DNA of 9,117 nt from Campylobacterota bacterium (GTDB lineage: Bacteria; Campylobacterota; Campylobacteria; Campylobacterales; Sulfurovaceae), in assembly GCA_015488875.1 (NCBI GenBank), contig WFMX01000175.1, positions 1 to 9,117 of the forward strand, written 5' to 3'. The position numbers and the translations under genes are program-made. Below the pieces are notes generated by a model. The model worked only from the letters and a program-made list of their open reading frames with translations. It did no database searches and was not told where the DNA came from. This document shows positions 1 to 7,800 of this stretch, piece after piece (the stretch's first letter is position 1; each line of letters begins with the position of its first letter).

Positions 1-263
1 ACCTACATCAGATACTACTCAAGGGTGGTGGACTCTTTAGCTATCCTGATGCTACAGATATACCAGAGGGAAAGCTTCGCAAACTTTTTGAAGTATTTCC
101 TTTTGCTTTCATCTACGAATTGGCAGGCGGTGAAGCGATAGATCACCTTGGCAGTCGCCTACTAGATCTACCTTGTAGTAATCCTCACGAGACTACACCA
201 TGCTTTTTTGGCTCTAAATATGAGATAGATAGAGTGAGAGAAGCGTATGAGGTGAAATCATAA
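1..263 (+). CDS. fbp: Fructose-1,6-bisphosphatase class I, C-terminal part (5' end outside window)
   Basis: Codons start at base 3, and 86 residues precede the TAA stop at 261-263. The enzyme removes the 1-phosphate of fructose 1,6-bisphosphate in the cytoplasm, a key step of gluconeogenesis. The fragment carries the C-terminal signature of class I enzymes: LLKGGGLFSYPD, then GKLRKLFE followed by FPFAFIYELAGGEA, then HETTPCFFGSKYEID near the end. In characterised class I enzymes the Lys of GKLR contacts the substrate phosphate and the Glu after LF/LY binds metal; both are kept. The usual NPMAF segment reads FPFAF here. The stop overlaps the ATG of the next small gene (TAATG), so the two are probably co-translated. 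The missing N-terminus cannot be assessed, but the family assignment is firm. Confidence 0.93.
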   Translation, partial: LHQILLKGGGLFSYPDATDIPEGKLRKLFEVFPFAFIYELAGGEAIDHLGSRLLDLPCSNPHETTPCFFGSKYEIDRVREAYEVKS

Positions 264-454
264 TGGCTTTTATGGATGAGTGGGAGATAGCCCTAGAGGA
301 TAAAAGTAGAGAACTCAAGGAGTGTCAAGAAAATAAAAATCTAAAAAGCTGTCTAGGCTGCGATAAAGTCAATGATTGTGAGTTGAGAGATGGCTATGTC
401 AAAGCTGTATATGAGAGCATGAGCAAAGGAGAGGGTGGAGGATTTGAGTTTTGA
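263..454 (+). CDS. Small conserved-looking cysteine-containing hypothetical protein downstream of fbp
   Basis: This 63-residue acidic/lysine-rich cytoplasmic protein has no signal peptide or membrane segment. The start ATG overlaps the fbp stop, and a strong GAGGTGA site (249-255) lies 7 nt upstream, which supports this start over the ATG at 272. Four cysteines are arranged C21-x8-C30-x2-C33-x5-C39, in the stretch SCLGCDKVNDCELR. That spacing could hold a metal ion or form disulfides, but the function is unknown. The rest looks helical, with a WEIALEDKSRELKE segment before the cysteines and YVKAVYESM after them, and the tail is GGGFEF. From memory, similar small proteins follow fbp in other Campylobacterota; this needs a database search. 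Its coupling to fbp is the best clue to its role. Confidence 0.8.
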   Translation: MAFMDEWEIALEDKSRELKECQENKNLKSCLGCDKVNDCELRDGYVKAVYESMSKGEGGGFEF

Positions 455-462
455 TGATAATG

Positions 463-473
463 TATCATATGAT
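463..473. repeat. Copy 1 of an 11-nt element containing a perfect 10-nt palindrome
   Basis: TATCATATGAT lies in the gap after the small gene, and ATCATATGAT (464-473) is a perfect palindrome. The same 11 bases recur at 1143-1153 in the proA promoter. It is about 110 bp upstream of the lipoprotein -10 candidate, so a regulatory role is only suggested by the sharing. Confidence 0.35.
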
Positions 474-583
474 TTTGTTTTAAGTGACTTTAGAAATCTC
501 CCAAAAACAATTCCACACATCTCACTTGGACTTTTATCTTTGTGTAGCTCTTTAATCCTTATGCACGCTATCTACACAAACAT

Positions 584-597
584 TATGATAATATAAC
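584..597 (+). promoter_or_regulatory. Probable promoter -10 region of the lipoprotein gene
   Basis: The AT-rich string TATGATAATATAAC holds a TATGAT hexamer (584-589, 5/6 match to TATAAT), which would put the transcription start near 596 and give a leader of about 17 nt. No good -35 hexamer lies at the right distance, which is common for sigma-70 promoters in Campylobacterota. The 158-bp gap 455-612 contains no other gene and no convincing hairpin terminator, so read-through from fbp is also possible. Confidence 0.5.
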
Positions 598-602
598 ACT
601 AC

Positions 603-609
603 GAGGTGA
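603..609 (+). promoter_or_regulatory. Ribosome binding site of the lipoprotein gene
   Basis: GAGGTGA lies 3 nt before the ATG at 613, counted from its last base, and is identical to the site before the 63-residue gene. It fixes the start of the lipoprotein. Confidence 0.75.
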
Positions 610-612
610 ATT

Positions 613-1098
613 ATGATAAAAAAACGATATATCTATCTATGGACAGTGATGCTTTTGGCATCTATCTTCATAGGATGCGGTGACAAAAAGACCAAAGAAG
701 AGTCTTTGACAGAAGGTGGAATGAAATGTGGTGCTGGAAAGTGTGGTTCTAGTATGGTCGATGGCGATTCGGTAGTGGCAAAAAAGAAGAAAAATATCCT
801 ATCTCAGATGAGAGAAGATGATAAGCGTAAGGATTGCGTACTCAAAGCATCTACCAATAAAAAACTATATGAGTGTATCAGGGACCCAAAAACAGATAGA
901 CTCACTACAAAGTGTGGCAATGATGCCAAGGTGTCGCCAAAAAAGAGTAGCGAAACAAAGTGTGCATCAGGTAAGTGTAGCTCAGATATGCAAAAACCAA
1001 AAAAGGTCGATATACCTAAAGAGCTAGAGAAGCCAAAAAAAGTAGAGAAAAAAGAGGAAGCCATGAAATGTGCTGCTGGTAAATGTGGAGGTAAATAG
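613..1098 (+). CDS. Cysteine- and lysine-rich lipoprotein with three KCxxGKC motifs
   Basis: This 161-residue protein starts with a basic N-end and a hydrophobic segment (residues 5-20) ending in FIGC, a lipobox-like site with Cys22 as the lipidated residue. Asp does not follow the Cys, so outer-membrane sorting is possible but unproven. The mature part is very rich in Lys and has nine further cysteines. Six of these form three motifs: KCGAGKC (38-44), KCASGKC (116-122) and KCAAGKC (152-158, near the C-terminus). Cys75, Cys88 and Cys101 lie between the first and second motifs, in a segment that may be the only folded part. KPKK-rich linkers separate the later motifs. I do not recognise a named family. 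The motifs resemble the EGKCG repeats of HvfA/bufferin-type copper-binding peptides, so metal binding is a reasonable inference. No modifying enzyme is present in this window. It appears to be a single-gene unit. Confidence 0.85.
   Translation: MIKKRYIYLWTVMLLASIFIGCGDKKTKEESLTEGGMKCGAGKCGSSMVDGDSVVAKKKKNILSQMREDDKRKDCVLKASTNKKLYECIRDPKTDRLTTKCGNDAKVSPKKSSETKCASGKCSSDMQKPKKVDIPKELEKPKKVEKKEEAMKCAAGKCGGK
724..1086 (+). repeat. Three KCxxGKC-coding repeats in the lipoprotein gene
   Basis: The repeats are at 724-744, 958-978 and 1066-1086. The protein consensus is [MT]-K-C-[GA]-[AS]-G-K-C-[GS]. The first two repeats are followed by S-[SD]-x-M or similar (GSSM, SSDM), so the repeated unit may extend to about 11 residues there. 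The last repeat ends in GGK at the C-terminus. Confidence 0.8.
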
Positions 1099-1140
1099 TG
1101 ATTTCATATTGTCAAGAGTGCAAAATAGAGGCTATCTCAA

Positions 1141-1158
1141 TATATCATATGATATAAT
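1141..1158 (+). promoter_or_regulatory. Extended -10 promoter of proA overlapped by a 16-nt perfect palindrome
   Basis: TGATATAAT at 1150-1158 is a perfect extended -10 element (TGn + TATAAT). Transcription would start near 1165, about 20 nt before the proA ATG. Bases 1141-1156 (TATATCATATGATATA) are a perfect 16-nt palindrome that covers most of the -10, a position suited to a repressor operator. Its core TATCATATGAT recurs at 463-473. No usable -35 is seen, as expected for an extended -10. The promoter is well supported; the operator role is inferred. Confidence 0.65.
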
Positions 1159-1176
1159 ACCATACTAATAGTTTGC

Positions 1177-1182
1177 AGGAGA
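1177..1182 (+). promoter_or_regulatory. Ribosome binding site of proA, with a choice of two adjacent ATG codons
   Basis: AGGAGA lies 3 nt before the first ATG (1186) and 6 nt before the second (1189). The spacing favours the second ATG, so the protein may begin MEDF rather than MMEDF. Confidence 0.65.
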
Positions 1183-1185
1183 GAT

Positions 1186-2424
1186 ATGATGGAAGATTTT
1201 TTAGCTAGAGCCAAGGCGAGTGCTGCTGTGGTGGCTACCCTCAAGAGTGCTGTCAAAAACAGGATATTAGGAGAGATGGCAGATGCCCTCATAGATAATG
1301 CCGTAGAGATAGAGGTAGAAAATAGCAAAGACATGTGTGCTGGTAGGGATTGTAGGTTAGACAGTGCATTGTTGGATAGATTGTTGCTAGATAAGCCACG
1401 CGTAGAGGCTATGGCGAAATCCCTGAGAGAGATAGCCCAGCTCAAAGAGCCTGTGGGTAGAGTACTTGATGGGTGGATGAGTGAAGATGATCTTCGCATA
1501 GAAAAGGTCTCTGTGCCTATAGGTGTCATAGGTGTCATCTATGAGTCTCGTCCCAATGTCACATCAGATGTCGGTGCATTATGCTTCAAGAGTGGCAATG
1601 TAGCCATACTCAAAGGCGGTAAAGAGGCAGAACGCTCCAACCAAATAATAGCAAAAGTACTACAGGGGGTATTGGAGAAAAATAACTTACCTAAAGAGAT
1701 CATATCGCTACTACCTGATAGCTCCAGAGAGGGTGTAGCACAACTCATAAAGATGGATAGATATGTCGACCTCATAGTACCTAGAGGTGGAGAGGGGCTG
1801 ATACGATATATTTCTCAAAATGCCTCAGTACCTGTAGTCAAACATGACAAGGGACTATGCCATACATATATACATAAAGATGCAGATATAGATCAAGCTA
1901 TAGCTATATCAGTCAATGCTAAATGCCAAAGACCAGGTGTCTGTAATGCTATGGAGACTCTATTGGTAGATAGAGATATTGCACATGTGGCACTACCTAG
2001 ACTCTACGCAGCGTTCAATGAAGAGGAGACTCAAATGTTTGGTGATCCTGAAGTGCAAGAGATTATAGAGGTAGAGTTGGCAACTGTAGATGACTATGAT
2101 ACAGAGTATTTAGCAAATATACTATCTATCAAGGTGGTAGATGGATTGGATGAGGCGGTAGAGCATATATCGAAGTTTGGTTCGGGACACTCCGAAGCGA
2201 TATTGACAGAGAGTTACAGTGCATCTGAAGAGTTCTTAGATAGGGTGGATGCTGCTTGCGTATATGTCAATGCTAGTACTAGATTTACAGATGGTGCTGC
2301 ATTTGGTTTTGGTGCTGAGGTGGGTATCTCTACCAACAAGCTACATGCTAGAGGGCCTATGGGTATCAATGAGTTGACTACTTATAAGTTCAAGATATAT
2401 GGTCATGGGCAGATCAGAGGATAG
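1186..2424 (+). CDS. proA: Glutamate-5-semialdehyde dehydrogenase (gamma-glutamyl phosphate reductase)
   Basis: This cytoplasmic enzyme reduces gamma-glutamyl phosphate to glutamate 5-semialdehyde with NADPH, the second step of proline synthesis from glutamate. It has 412 residues, the usual family length of about 410-420. Recognisable family segments include GVIGVIYESRPNVTSD (113-128) and LKGGKEAERSN (142-152). IVPRGGEGLIRYI (197-209) is typical, as is QRPGVCNAMETLL (248-260), in which Cys253 is the expected catalytic thiol. GAEVGISTNKLHARGPMG (376-393) is also typical. No frameshift or missing key residue is seen. proB, encoding the preceding kinase step, is not in the window. Its own extended -10 promoter lies just upstream. 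It is the first gene of the tight five-gene run to 9115, and its last codons supply the ribosome binding site for the ABC ATPase. Confidence 0.96.
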   Translation: MMEDFLARAKASAAVVATLKSAVKNRILGEMADALIDNAVEIEVENSKDMCAGRDCRLDSALLDRLLLDKPRVEAMAKSLREIAQLKEPVGRVLDGWMSEDDLRIEKVSVPIGVIGVIYESRPNVTSDVGALCFKSGNVAILKGGKEAERSNQIIAKVLQGVLEKNNLPKEIISLLPDSSREGVAQLIKMDRYVDLIVPRGGEGLIRYISQNASVPVVKHDKGLCHTYIHKDADIDQAIAISVNAKCQRPGVCNAMETLLVDRDIAHVALPRLYAAFNEEETQMFGDPEVQEIIEVELATVDDYDTEYLANILSIKVVDGLDEAVEHISKFGSGHSEAILTESYSASEEFLDRVDAACVYVNASTRFTDGAAFGFGAEVGISTNKLHARGPMGINELTTYKFKIYGHGQIRG

Positions 2425-2426
2425 GC

Positions 2427-3005
2427 GTGTCAGTACTATCTATCGACTCATTGGATTTTGGATACGCCAAAGATAAGCTACTATATAGAGATTTTAGCCT
2501 AGAGCTAAAGAGAGGTGAACTGATCTCTATAGTAGGCAAGAGTGGTAGTGGTAAAAGTACACTATTTGAGCTAATATCTGGCAATCTCAAACCAATCAAA
2601 GGCTCTATATCTTGTGGTAAGATAGCATGGGTATTTCAAGACCCATATAGCTCCTTTCATCCTAGCTACTCAATCATTGAGCAGATAGCAGATATAGCTT
2701 CGCTAGATGGTATAGATAGTATCATAGCCGATATAGGTATCGAGTATAGCCTCATAGAAAAGTATCCCCATCAACTATCTGGTGGAGAGCTACAGAGATG
2801 CAGTATACTCCGTGCATTGCTTATGAAGCCAGATATCATACTATGCGATGAGCCTACTAGTGCATTGGACAATCTCATACAATTGGATGTAATGAAATTG
2901 ATGCTCAGATATCTCGATAGAGTCGGCATACTACTCATTACACATGATATGGATCTAGCCAAGTGGTCTAGTGATGTCATCATAGATATAGAAAATAAAA
3001 TATAG
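2427..3005 (+). CDS. ABC-type ATPase subunit, short form, oligopeptide/nickel (Opp/Nik) transporter-like
   Basis: This 192-residue ATP-binding cassette has all the core motifs: Walker A GKSGSGKST (37-45), Q-loop FQDPYSSFHP (70-79), signature LSGGELQR (117-124), Walker B IILCDEP (137-143) with catalytic Glu142, D-loop SALD (145-148) and H-loop THD (172-174, His173). It should therefore hydrolyse ATP. The QDPYSS Q-loop resembles the DppF/OppF/NikE group, but the protein is about 60 or more residues shorter and lacks the C-terminal extension of those subunits. The start is GTG at 2427, with AGAGGA (2416-2421) 5 nt upstream inside the proA 3' end. It begins 2 nt after the proA stop and ends 7 nt before tamA. 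No permease or binding protein is in the window, so substrate and partner are unknown. Confidence 0.88.
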   Translation: MSVLSIDSLDFGYAKDKLLYRDFSLELKRGELISIVGKSGSGKSTLFELISGNLKPIKGSISCGKIAWVFQDPYSSFHPSYSIIEQIADIASLDGIDSIIADIGIEYSLIEKYPHQLSGGELQRCSILRALLMKPDIILCDEPTSALDNLIQLDVMKLMLRYLDRVGILLITHDMDLAKWSSDVIIDIENKI

Positions 3006-3012
3006 GCTACAT

Positions 3013-4830
3013 ATGTACAGAAAAATATCAACTACACTTTTAATATCCTCTATACTTTTATGGGGAGATACCAATAGCACTATCAGTGATACCAATAGAT
3101 CGAAATATGCTCTATTTAGTAGCGATGAGAAGATCGTCTTTCCCTCTCATAGCATAGAGTGTAAATTTATAGGAATGCACAACTTGCAGGAGAGTGATAT
3201 ACAGAAAGCACTAGGGATAGATGTCAAGAGTAGCTATGAGTTCTGGAAAGACTATAACCCTAGCATAAAAGACAAGCTCATACCCACGCTAGAGGACTCC
3301 ATGAGGAGTTTTCTTGATTCGGAGGGGTACTATGATGCCATTTATGATATAAAAGTATCGCGAGATAGAGTTGTGATCACTATCCATGAGGATAAGCCTG
3401 TTACCATACAGGATATCAATATCACTAGTGACTATGACATTAGTAAGATAGTTGATTTTCAAAAAGATGAAGTCTTCACTGCCAAAAAATTCATAACAAT
3501 CAAACAGAAAATAACAAATAGTTTGATGAAAGATGGGTATTGTAGTTATGACTTTGACAACAAAGCATTCGTAGACCTTGACAACCATCGAGCAGATTTG
3601 AGATATATACTCAAAAAAGGCGGCGTATGTAGGTTTGGTAAAGTCAATATCAAAGGCTCCAATAGTGTAGACGACAATGTGATCGCCTCTAGGATCAGAG
3701 CTAGAGAGGGCAAGAGGTTTAGCACAGAGAGGATACAAGAGAGCTACGATGCACTTTATGCACTTGATGCATTTGATGCAGTAGGTGTCAAGTATGATAG
3801 AAAATTTTACAATGTAGTACCTATAGATGTAGTAGTGTCTGATATCACAAAGCCGTGGTATTTCATGGGTGGCATAGGATACGATACAAATGTAGGTGCG
3901 AGAGTGCAGAGTGAAATCGTACGCAAAAATTTCATGGGCAATGCCAAAAAACTTAGACTTAGACTACAATACTCAAAGATAGAGCAGTTAGCAGAAGTGA
4001 CACTCTTTACTCCAGCACTATTTGATATATTGGACTATGATATCGACTCATTTATGAAGTTCGGCTATAGTAATCTGAAGTACACAGGCTTCATGGAGAA
4101 AAAGATATACGCTACAGGCTCTTTTGCCTATACCAATGAGATGCTCGAACTAAATATGGGTTTTTCTATGGAGGATCTGACTGTATCTCTCCTGGATGAT
4201 TTTGAGGAAGATAAGTTGACCCAAGCAATATCTACAGGTGACTTCTTTCTTGCATATCCATTTATCAGATTTGTCTATGACAAGAGAGACTCCAAACTAA
4301 ATCCAAGATATGGATACTATGTGGCAGGTATGCTAGAGTATGGTATACCATATGATGAAGATGCTAGTGGATATATCAAATATCAGCTAGAGGCGAGAGC
4401 TGTCTACAGTATAGATAAGCTGACTCTCGCTACGGTAGCCAAAGTTGGTATACTCGAAGAGAAAGAGAATGAAGTCCCAGAGTCCAAGAAGTTTTTTGCA
4501 GGGGGTGCTTACAGCAACCGTGCATATGGATACAATAGAATAGGTGTCATCTTGACCCCTTCTCGATATGGTATAGATGGTGCAATGACCATGGCCAACC
4601 TATCGTTAGAGGCTGACTATCCACTGCTAGGAGATATATATGGTGCAATCTTCAATGACAACACCATGCTTACTATCAATAGCTATGATTTCACAGGGGA
4701 TATATTGAGTTCGGCAGGTGTGGGTGTGAGGTACATGACACCTATAGGACCTATCAAAGTGGATATAGGTATGAATGTGAAAGATCCATCTCAGTATGGT
4801 GTACAGTTTCAAATAGGACAATCATTTTGA
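3013..4830 (+). CDS. tamA: TamA-like Omp85-family outer-membrane assembly protein
   Basis: This 605-residue protein has a hydrophobic signal peptide (residues about 5-17, probable cleavage near Gly18), three POTRA-like units (about 48-127, 131-203 and 205-277) and a C-terminal 16-strand-type barrel (about 283-605). The third POTRA has the typical GKVNIKGSNSVDDNVI start and a YDALYALDAFDAVGV helix and strand. Barrel signatures include DKRDSKLNPRYGYY (423-436), the loop-6 segment GGAYSNRAYGYN (497-508), YMTPIGPIKVDIG (574-586) and a terminal Phe. Three POTRAs and about 600 residues fit TamA (E. coli about 577) better than BamA (five POTRAs, about 800). TamA sits in the outer membrane and works with TamB, whose gene follows with a 4-nt overlap. 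The ATG at 3013 has no clear Shine-Dalgarno site, so translation probably depends on coupling to the ATPase gene 7 nt upstream. The usual VRG[FY] of loop 6 reads NRAY here. Confidence 0.9.
   Translation: MYRKISTTLLISSILLWGDTNSTISDTNRSKYALFSSDEKIVFPSHSIECKFIGMHNLQESDIQKALGIDVKSSYEFWKDYNPSIKDKLIPTLEDSMRSFLDSEGYYDAIYDIKVSRDRVVITIHEDKPVTIQDINITSDYDISKIVDFQKDEVFTAKKFITIKQKITNSLMKDGYCSYDFDNKAFVDLDNHRADLRYILKKGGVCRFGKVNIKGSNSVDDNVIASRIRAREGKRFSTERIQESYDALYALDAFDAVGVKYDRKFYNVVPIDVVVSDITKPWYFMGGIGYDTNVGARVQSEIVRKNFMGNAKKLRLRLQYSKIEQLAEVTLFTPALFDILDYDIDSFMKFGYSNLKYTGFMEKKIYATGSFAYTNEMLELNMGFSMEDLTVSLLDDFEEDKLTQAISTGDFFLAYPFIRFVYDKRDSKLNPRYGYYVAGMLEYGIPYDEDASGYIKYQLEARAVYSIDKLTLATVAKVGILEEKENEVPESKKFFAGGAYSNRAYGYNRIGVILTPSRYGIDGAMTMANLSLEADYPLLGDIYGAIFNDNTMLTINSYDFTGDILSSAGVGVRYMTPIGPIKVDIGMNVKDPSQYGVQFQIGQSF
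4815..4829 (+). promoter_or_regulatory. Ribosome binding site and TTG start of tamB
   Basis: AGGA (4815-4818) lies 8 nt before TTG (4827-4829), which overlaps the tamA TGA stop (4828-4830). No ATG or GTG lies in frame before the membrane anchor, and a later start would remove it, so the TTG start is preferred. Confidence 0.65.
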
Positions 4831-7800
4831 AAAATATATTTAAGTGGACGATCAACACTATCTTGACTTTGGTAGTTGTAGTGATAGTAGCCTTGCTATT
4901 CGTACTCAATTCTACTCAGACGATCAAATGGGTATCAGATAGATATGCTCCGCAGTATGGCTTTGGATACAGTAGCATATCGGGTGGATTGCTTACAGGA
5001 CTAGAGGTCAGGGAATTATCATACAAGAGCGACAAACTGTTGGATAGTTTCAAGATCAGATGGAATCCAGCTTCACTACTCTATGATAGGATATCTATCA
5101 CCAATCTTGAAGCGACCGCGATAGAAGTCGATAATATAGAGAAGATGGTATCATCATTTAGCTCCAATAAAAAGAAGCCAAAAGAGGATAGTAACTCCTC
5201 GTTTGTGATGCCAGTTTCCATAGGTCTGAGTCAGTTTCACATGACCATAGCTCCACTACAGAAGATGGGTGTAGATATCAAGAGCTTATCACTAGATGGC
5301 AAAGATATAGTATACAGCAATAGCGGTATAGATATAGATAAAGCACTTTTGAGAGTAGATAGCAATATTACCAATATAGATATAGCTCTCTCGCTTAGTG
5401 ATAGAGTGGTAAATATTTCACAAATATCACTGCTAGATATAGATGCGAAAGCCATCCAAGCGATAGTAGAGTCTCTGCCATCAGATACAAATAGTAGCGA
5501 TGCAAACAGTAATACAAAAGAGAGTGAAACCAAAAAGAACAGTACTCTCTTTGATAATGTACTTATACCACAAAGGATATCTATAGATAGTCTAAAAGTA
5601 GCCGTATTACCGATGGAGTATCCACAAGCCACCATAGACAAAGCTCAGATAGGGAGTAGTAATATATCCGTGAATTTGGTAGATGTAGTAGGGCAGAGAG
5701 CAGGTGCTATAGATGTAAAAGGTCTATCCGTAGAGATAGATACCAACCTCAGTAAACTCTCTCTGCTGAGTAGCCTCAAAAACGATGTTGTAACTATAGA
5801 GAAGTTATCTATAAGTGACATAGACACTATAGCACTCACACAGATAGCTCTACCAAAAGATAGCACTGCTACAGATGAAAACCAAACAGCGACAAATAGC
5901 CAAGCAAAGAAAGAGAGTAGTGATAATAACAAAACCAATCCACTCATACCTAAAACACTCATGGTAAAAGAGGTAGAAATAGCCATCTTGCCAGCCACAT
6001 ATGACCCCATAACAGTAAACAGTGCAGAGATAAATGCTAGCAAGATAGAGGTCGATATAGCAAGCCTCGTAGCAAAAGAAGGCATCATAGATATCAACAT
6101 ATCAACCACGCTTGCCAATCTCACCCAACATGCAAGCATCAAAGATAACCACTTAGAGTCTACAGGGTCGATAGAAATACTCAAAAAACTATATGATACC
6201 TACTCTATACCTATCAGAGATGGTGCCATAGGTCAGATACCTATCGCCATCAGTGCCAATGAAAATAGTGCCAAAGTGGAGATACCTATAGAGGGCGAGA
6301 GACTTTTAATAGCAAAAGATGGTGAGTTCAACATCGAGTCACTTCACCTAAGCAATACTATACTATATCAGATATCAGAGTCGAAGCTCAGTATAGAGAG
6401 TAGCGGAGGGGTCTCCACGCCATATGCTAAAGATATAGAGCTACACAATATGTTATCACTCATAGATGGAGAGGTGAGATATAGTGGAGAGGTGATACCT
6501 GGCAAATTGGAGAATATAGATGCCAACTATACCAAACCTATAGATGATCTCAATATCTCATACGAGGGTAATGCCAGCAGTGTAGTAGTCCATATAGACT
6601 CTGCCGATATCAAAGGCAAGTTTATATCGCCCAACTTCAAAGAGGCGAACCTGACCATATCAACCAAGTCACCTATACCCATCAATGATATAATCAAGCT
6701 ACCCAAAGAGCTACAAGAGGGTAGAGTAGGAGTAGATATCTATTTACCATTAGATTTTGCACATATCACTCCACTCAAAGCAGAGGCAAGCATCAAATCA
6801 AATATCGTCAACATAGAGTCAAATATACTATACGATAAAGATATCAAGGTGACCACCAAAAGTACATTCCCTAAAGATACACTACTCAAAGGATATGGCA
6901 AAGAGCTGAACCTAGATGCCCTCAATCCTCTAGTAGCAAATGTCACCGTAGCCAAAGATATAGCCGTAGATATAGAGTCACAAGCTATCAAATCCAAAGT
7001 CAAGCTAAATCAAGAAAGCCGAGACATAGATGGTAATCTGATGATAGGTGGTGCTAAGTTTATATTTGATGGCAACCTAGATGGCAATGTGACGCTCCAC
7101 AACCAAATAGGATCTATCAAAGAGTTGACTCAGCATATCAATAGTATATATAGCTTTGAAGCACCGCCACTAGATGGTGACCTCAAGCTCTCTTTGGTGC
7201 TGAGTCAGATGAAAGACATACGACTCAATCTATATTCCAAAAGCCTCAGTTACAAAGCCAGCAGAACCACAGATTACATAGTAGATGACACCATGGTATC
7301 TCTAGGCTTTGCCAACTCTACGCTACAGCTACAAGGCTATCATACCACATTCCAAAAGCAACGGATATTTGCCACCAAGCCATCTATCGTATCTATCAAG
7401 GGTGATAGCGTAGAGATATCTCCGCTATGGGTCAATGACCAGCTAAAGATAAAAGGTGAGTACAATATGACCAAAAAGAGTGGCAAGATAGTAGCCATGG
7501 CTAACCCACTCACTATATCACATGAGATGATAGACCTAGATAGCAAGATAGATATAGAGACTCTACTAGATGGCAACAAGACAGATATCAATGGTACGAT
7601 CACTCTACAGGGTGGCAACTTACATATAAATATGGACAAGAAAAGCTTTGCATCAGATAGTGACATACTCATAGTCCAAGATATGAAAGCAGAGAAGCCA
7701 AGTCCCTTTATGGATAACTTAACGGCACTCATCAAGGTAGATACTGACAAACCGATACTCTACAAGACCAAAGACGCAGATGTCAAAGTGAGATCCGATA

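Noticed and set aside
454..483. Nine-residue open frame starting at an ATG that overlaps the small gene's stop
   Set aside because: It has no ribosome binding site of its own and is too short to support.
455..612. Rho-independent terminator after the fbp pair, and likewise in 1099-1185
   Set aside because: No GC-rich hairpin followed by a T run was found in either gap.
804..1064. Minus-strand and alternative plus-strand open frames inside the lipoprotein gene
   Set aside because: They arise from the Lys-rich, stop-poor composition of the complement; the forward frame has a signal peptide, lipobox and repeated motifs.
1109..1114. TTGTCA as a -35 element for proA
   Set aside because: It is 38 nt from the TATAAT hexamer, far beyond the usual 16-18 nt; the promoter is better read as extended -10.
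3008..3017. TACATATGTA palindrome spanning the tamA start
   Set aside because: It is a short AT-rich palindrome centred on ATG, with no second copy noticed and partly coding; probably chance.
3289..3738. 149-residue minus-strand open frame opposite the tamA POTRA region
   Set aside because: The forward frame has convincing POTRA domains; the reverse product has no recognisable features.
3013..4830. Reading this gene as bamA
   Set aside because: There is room for only three POTRA domains, the length is about 600 residues, and tamB follows directly; TamA fits better.
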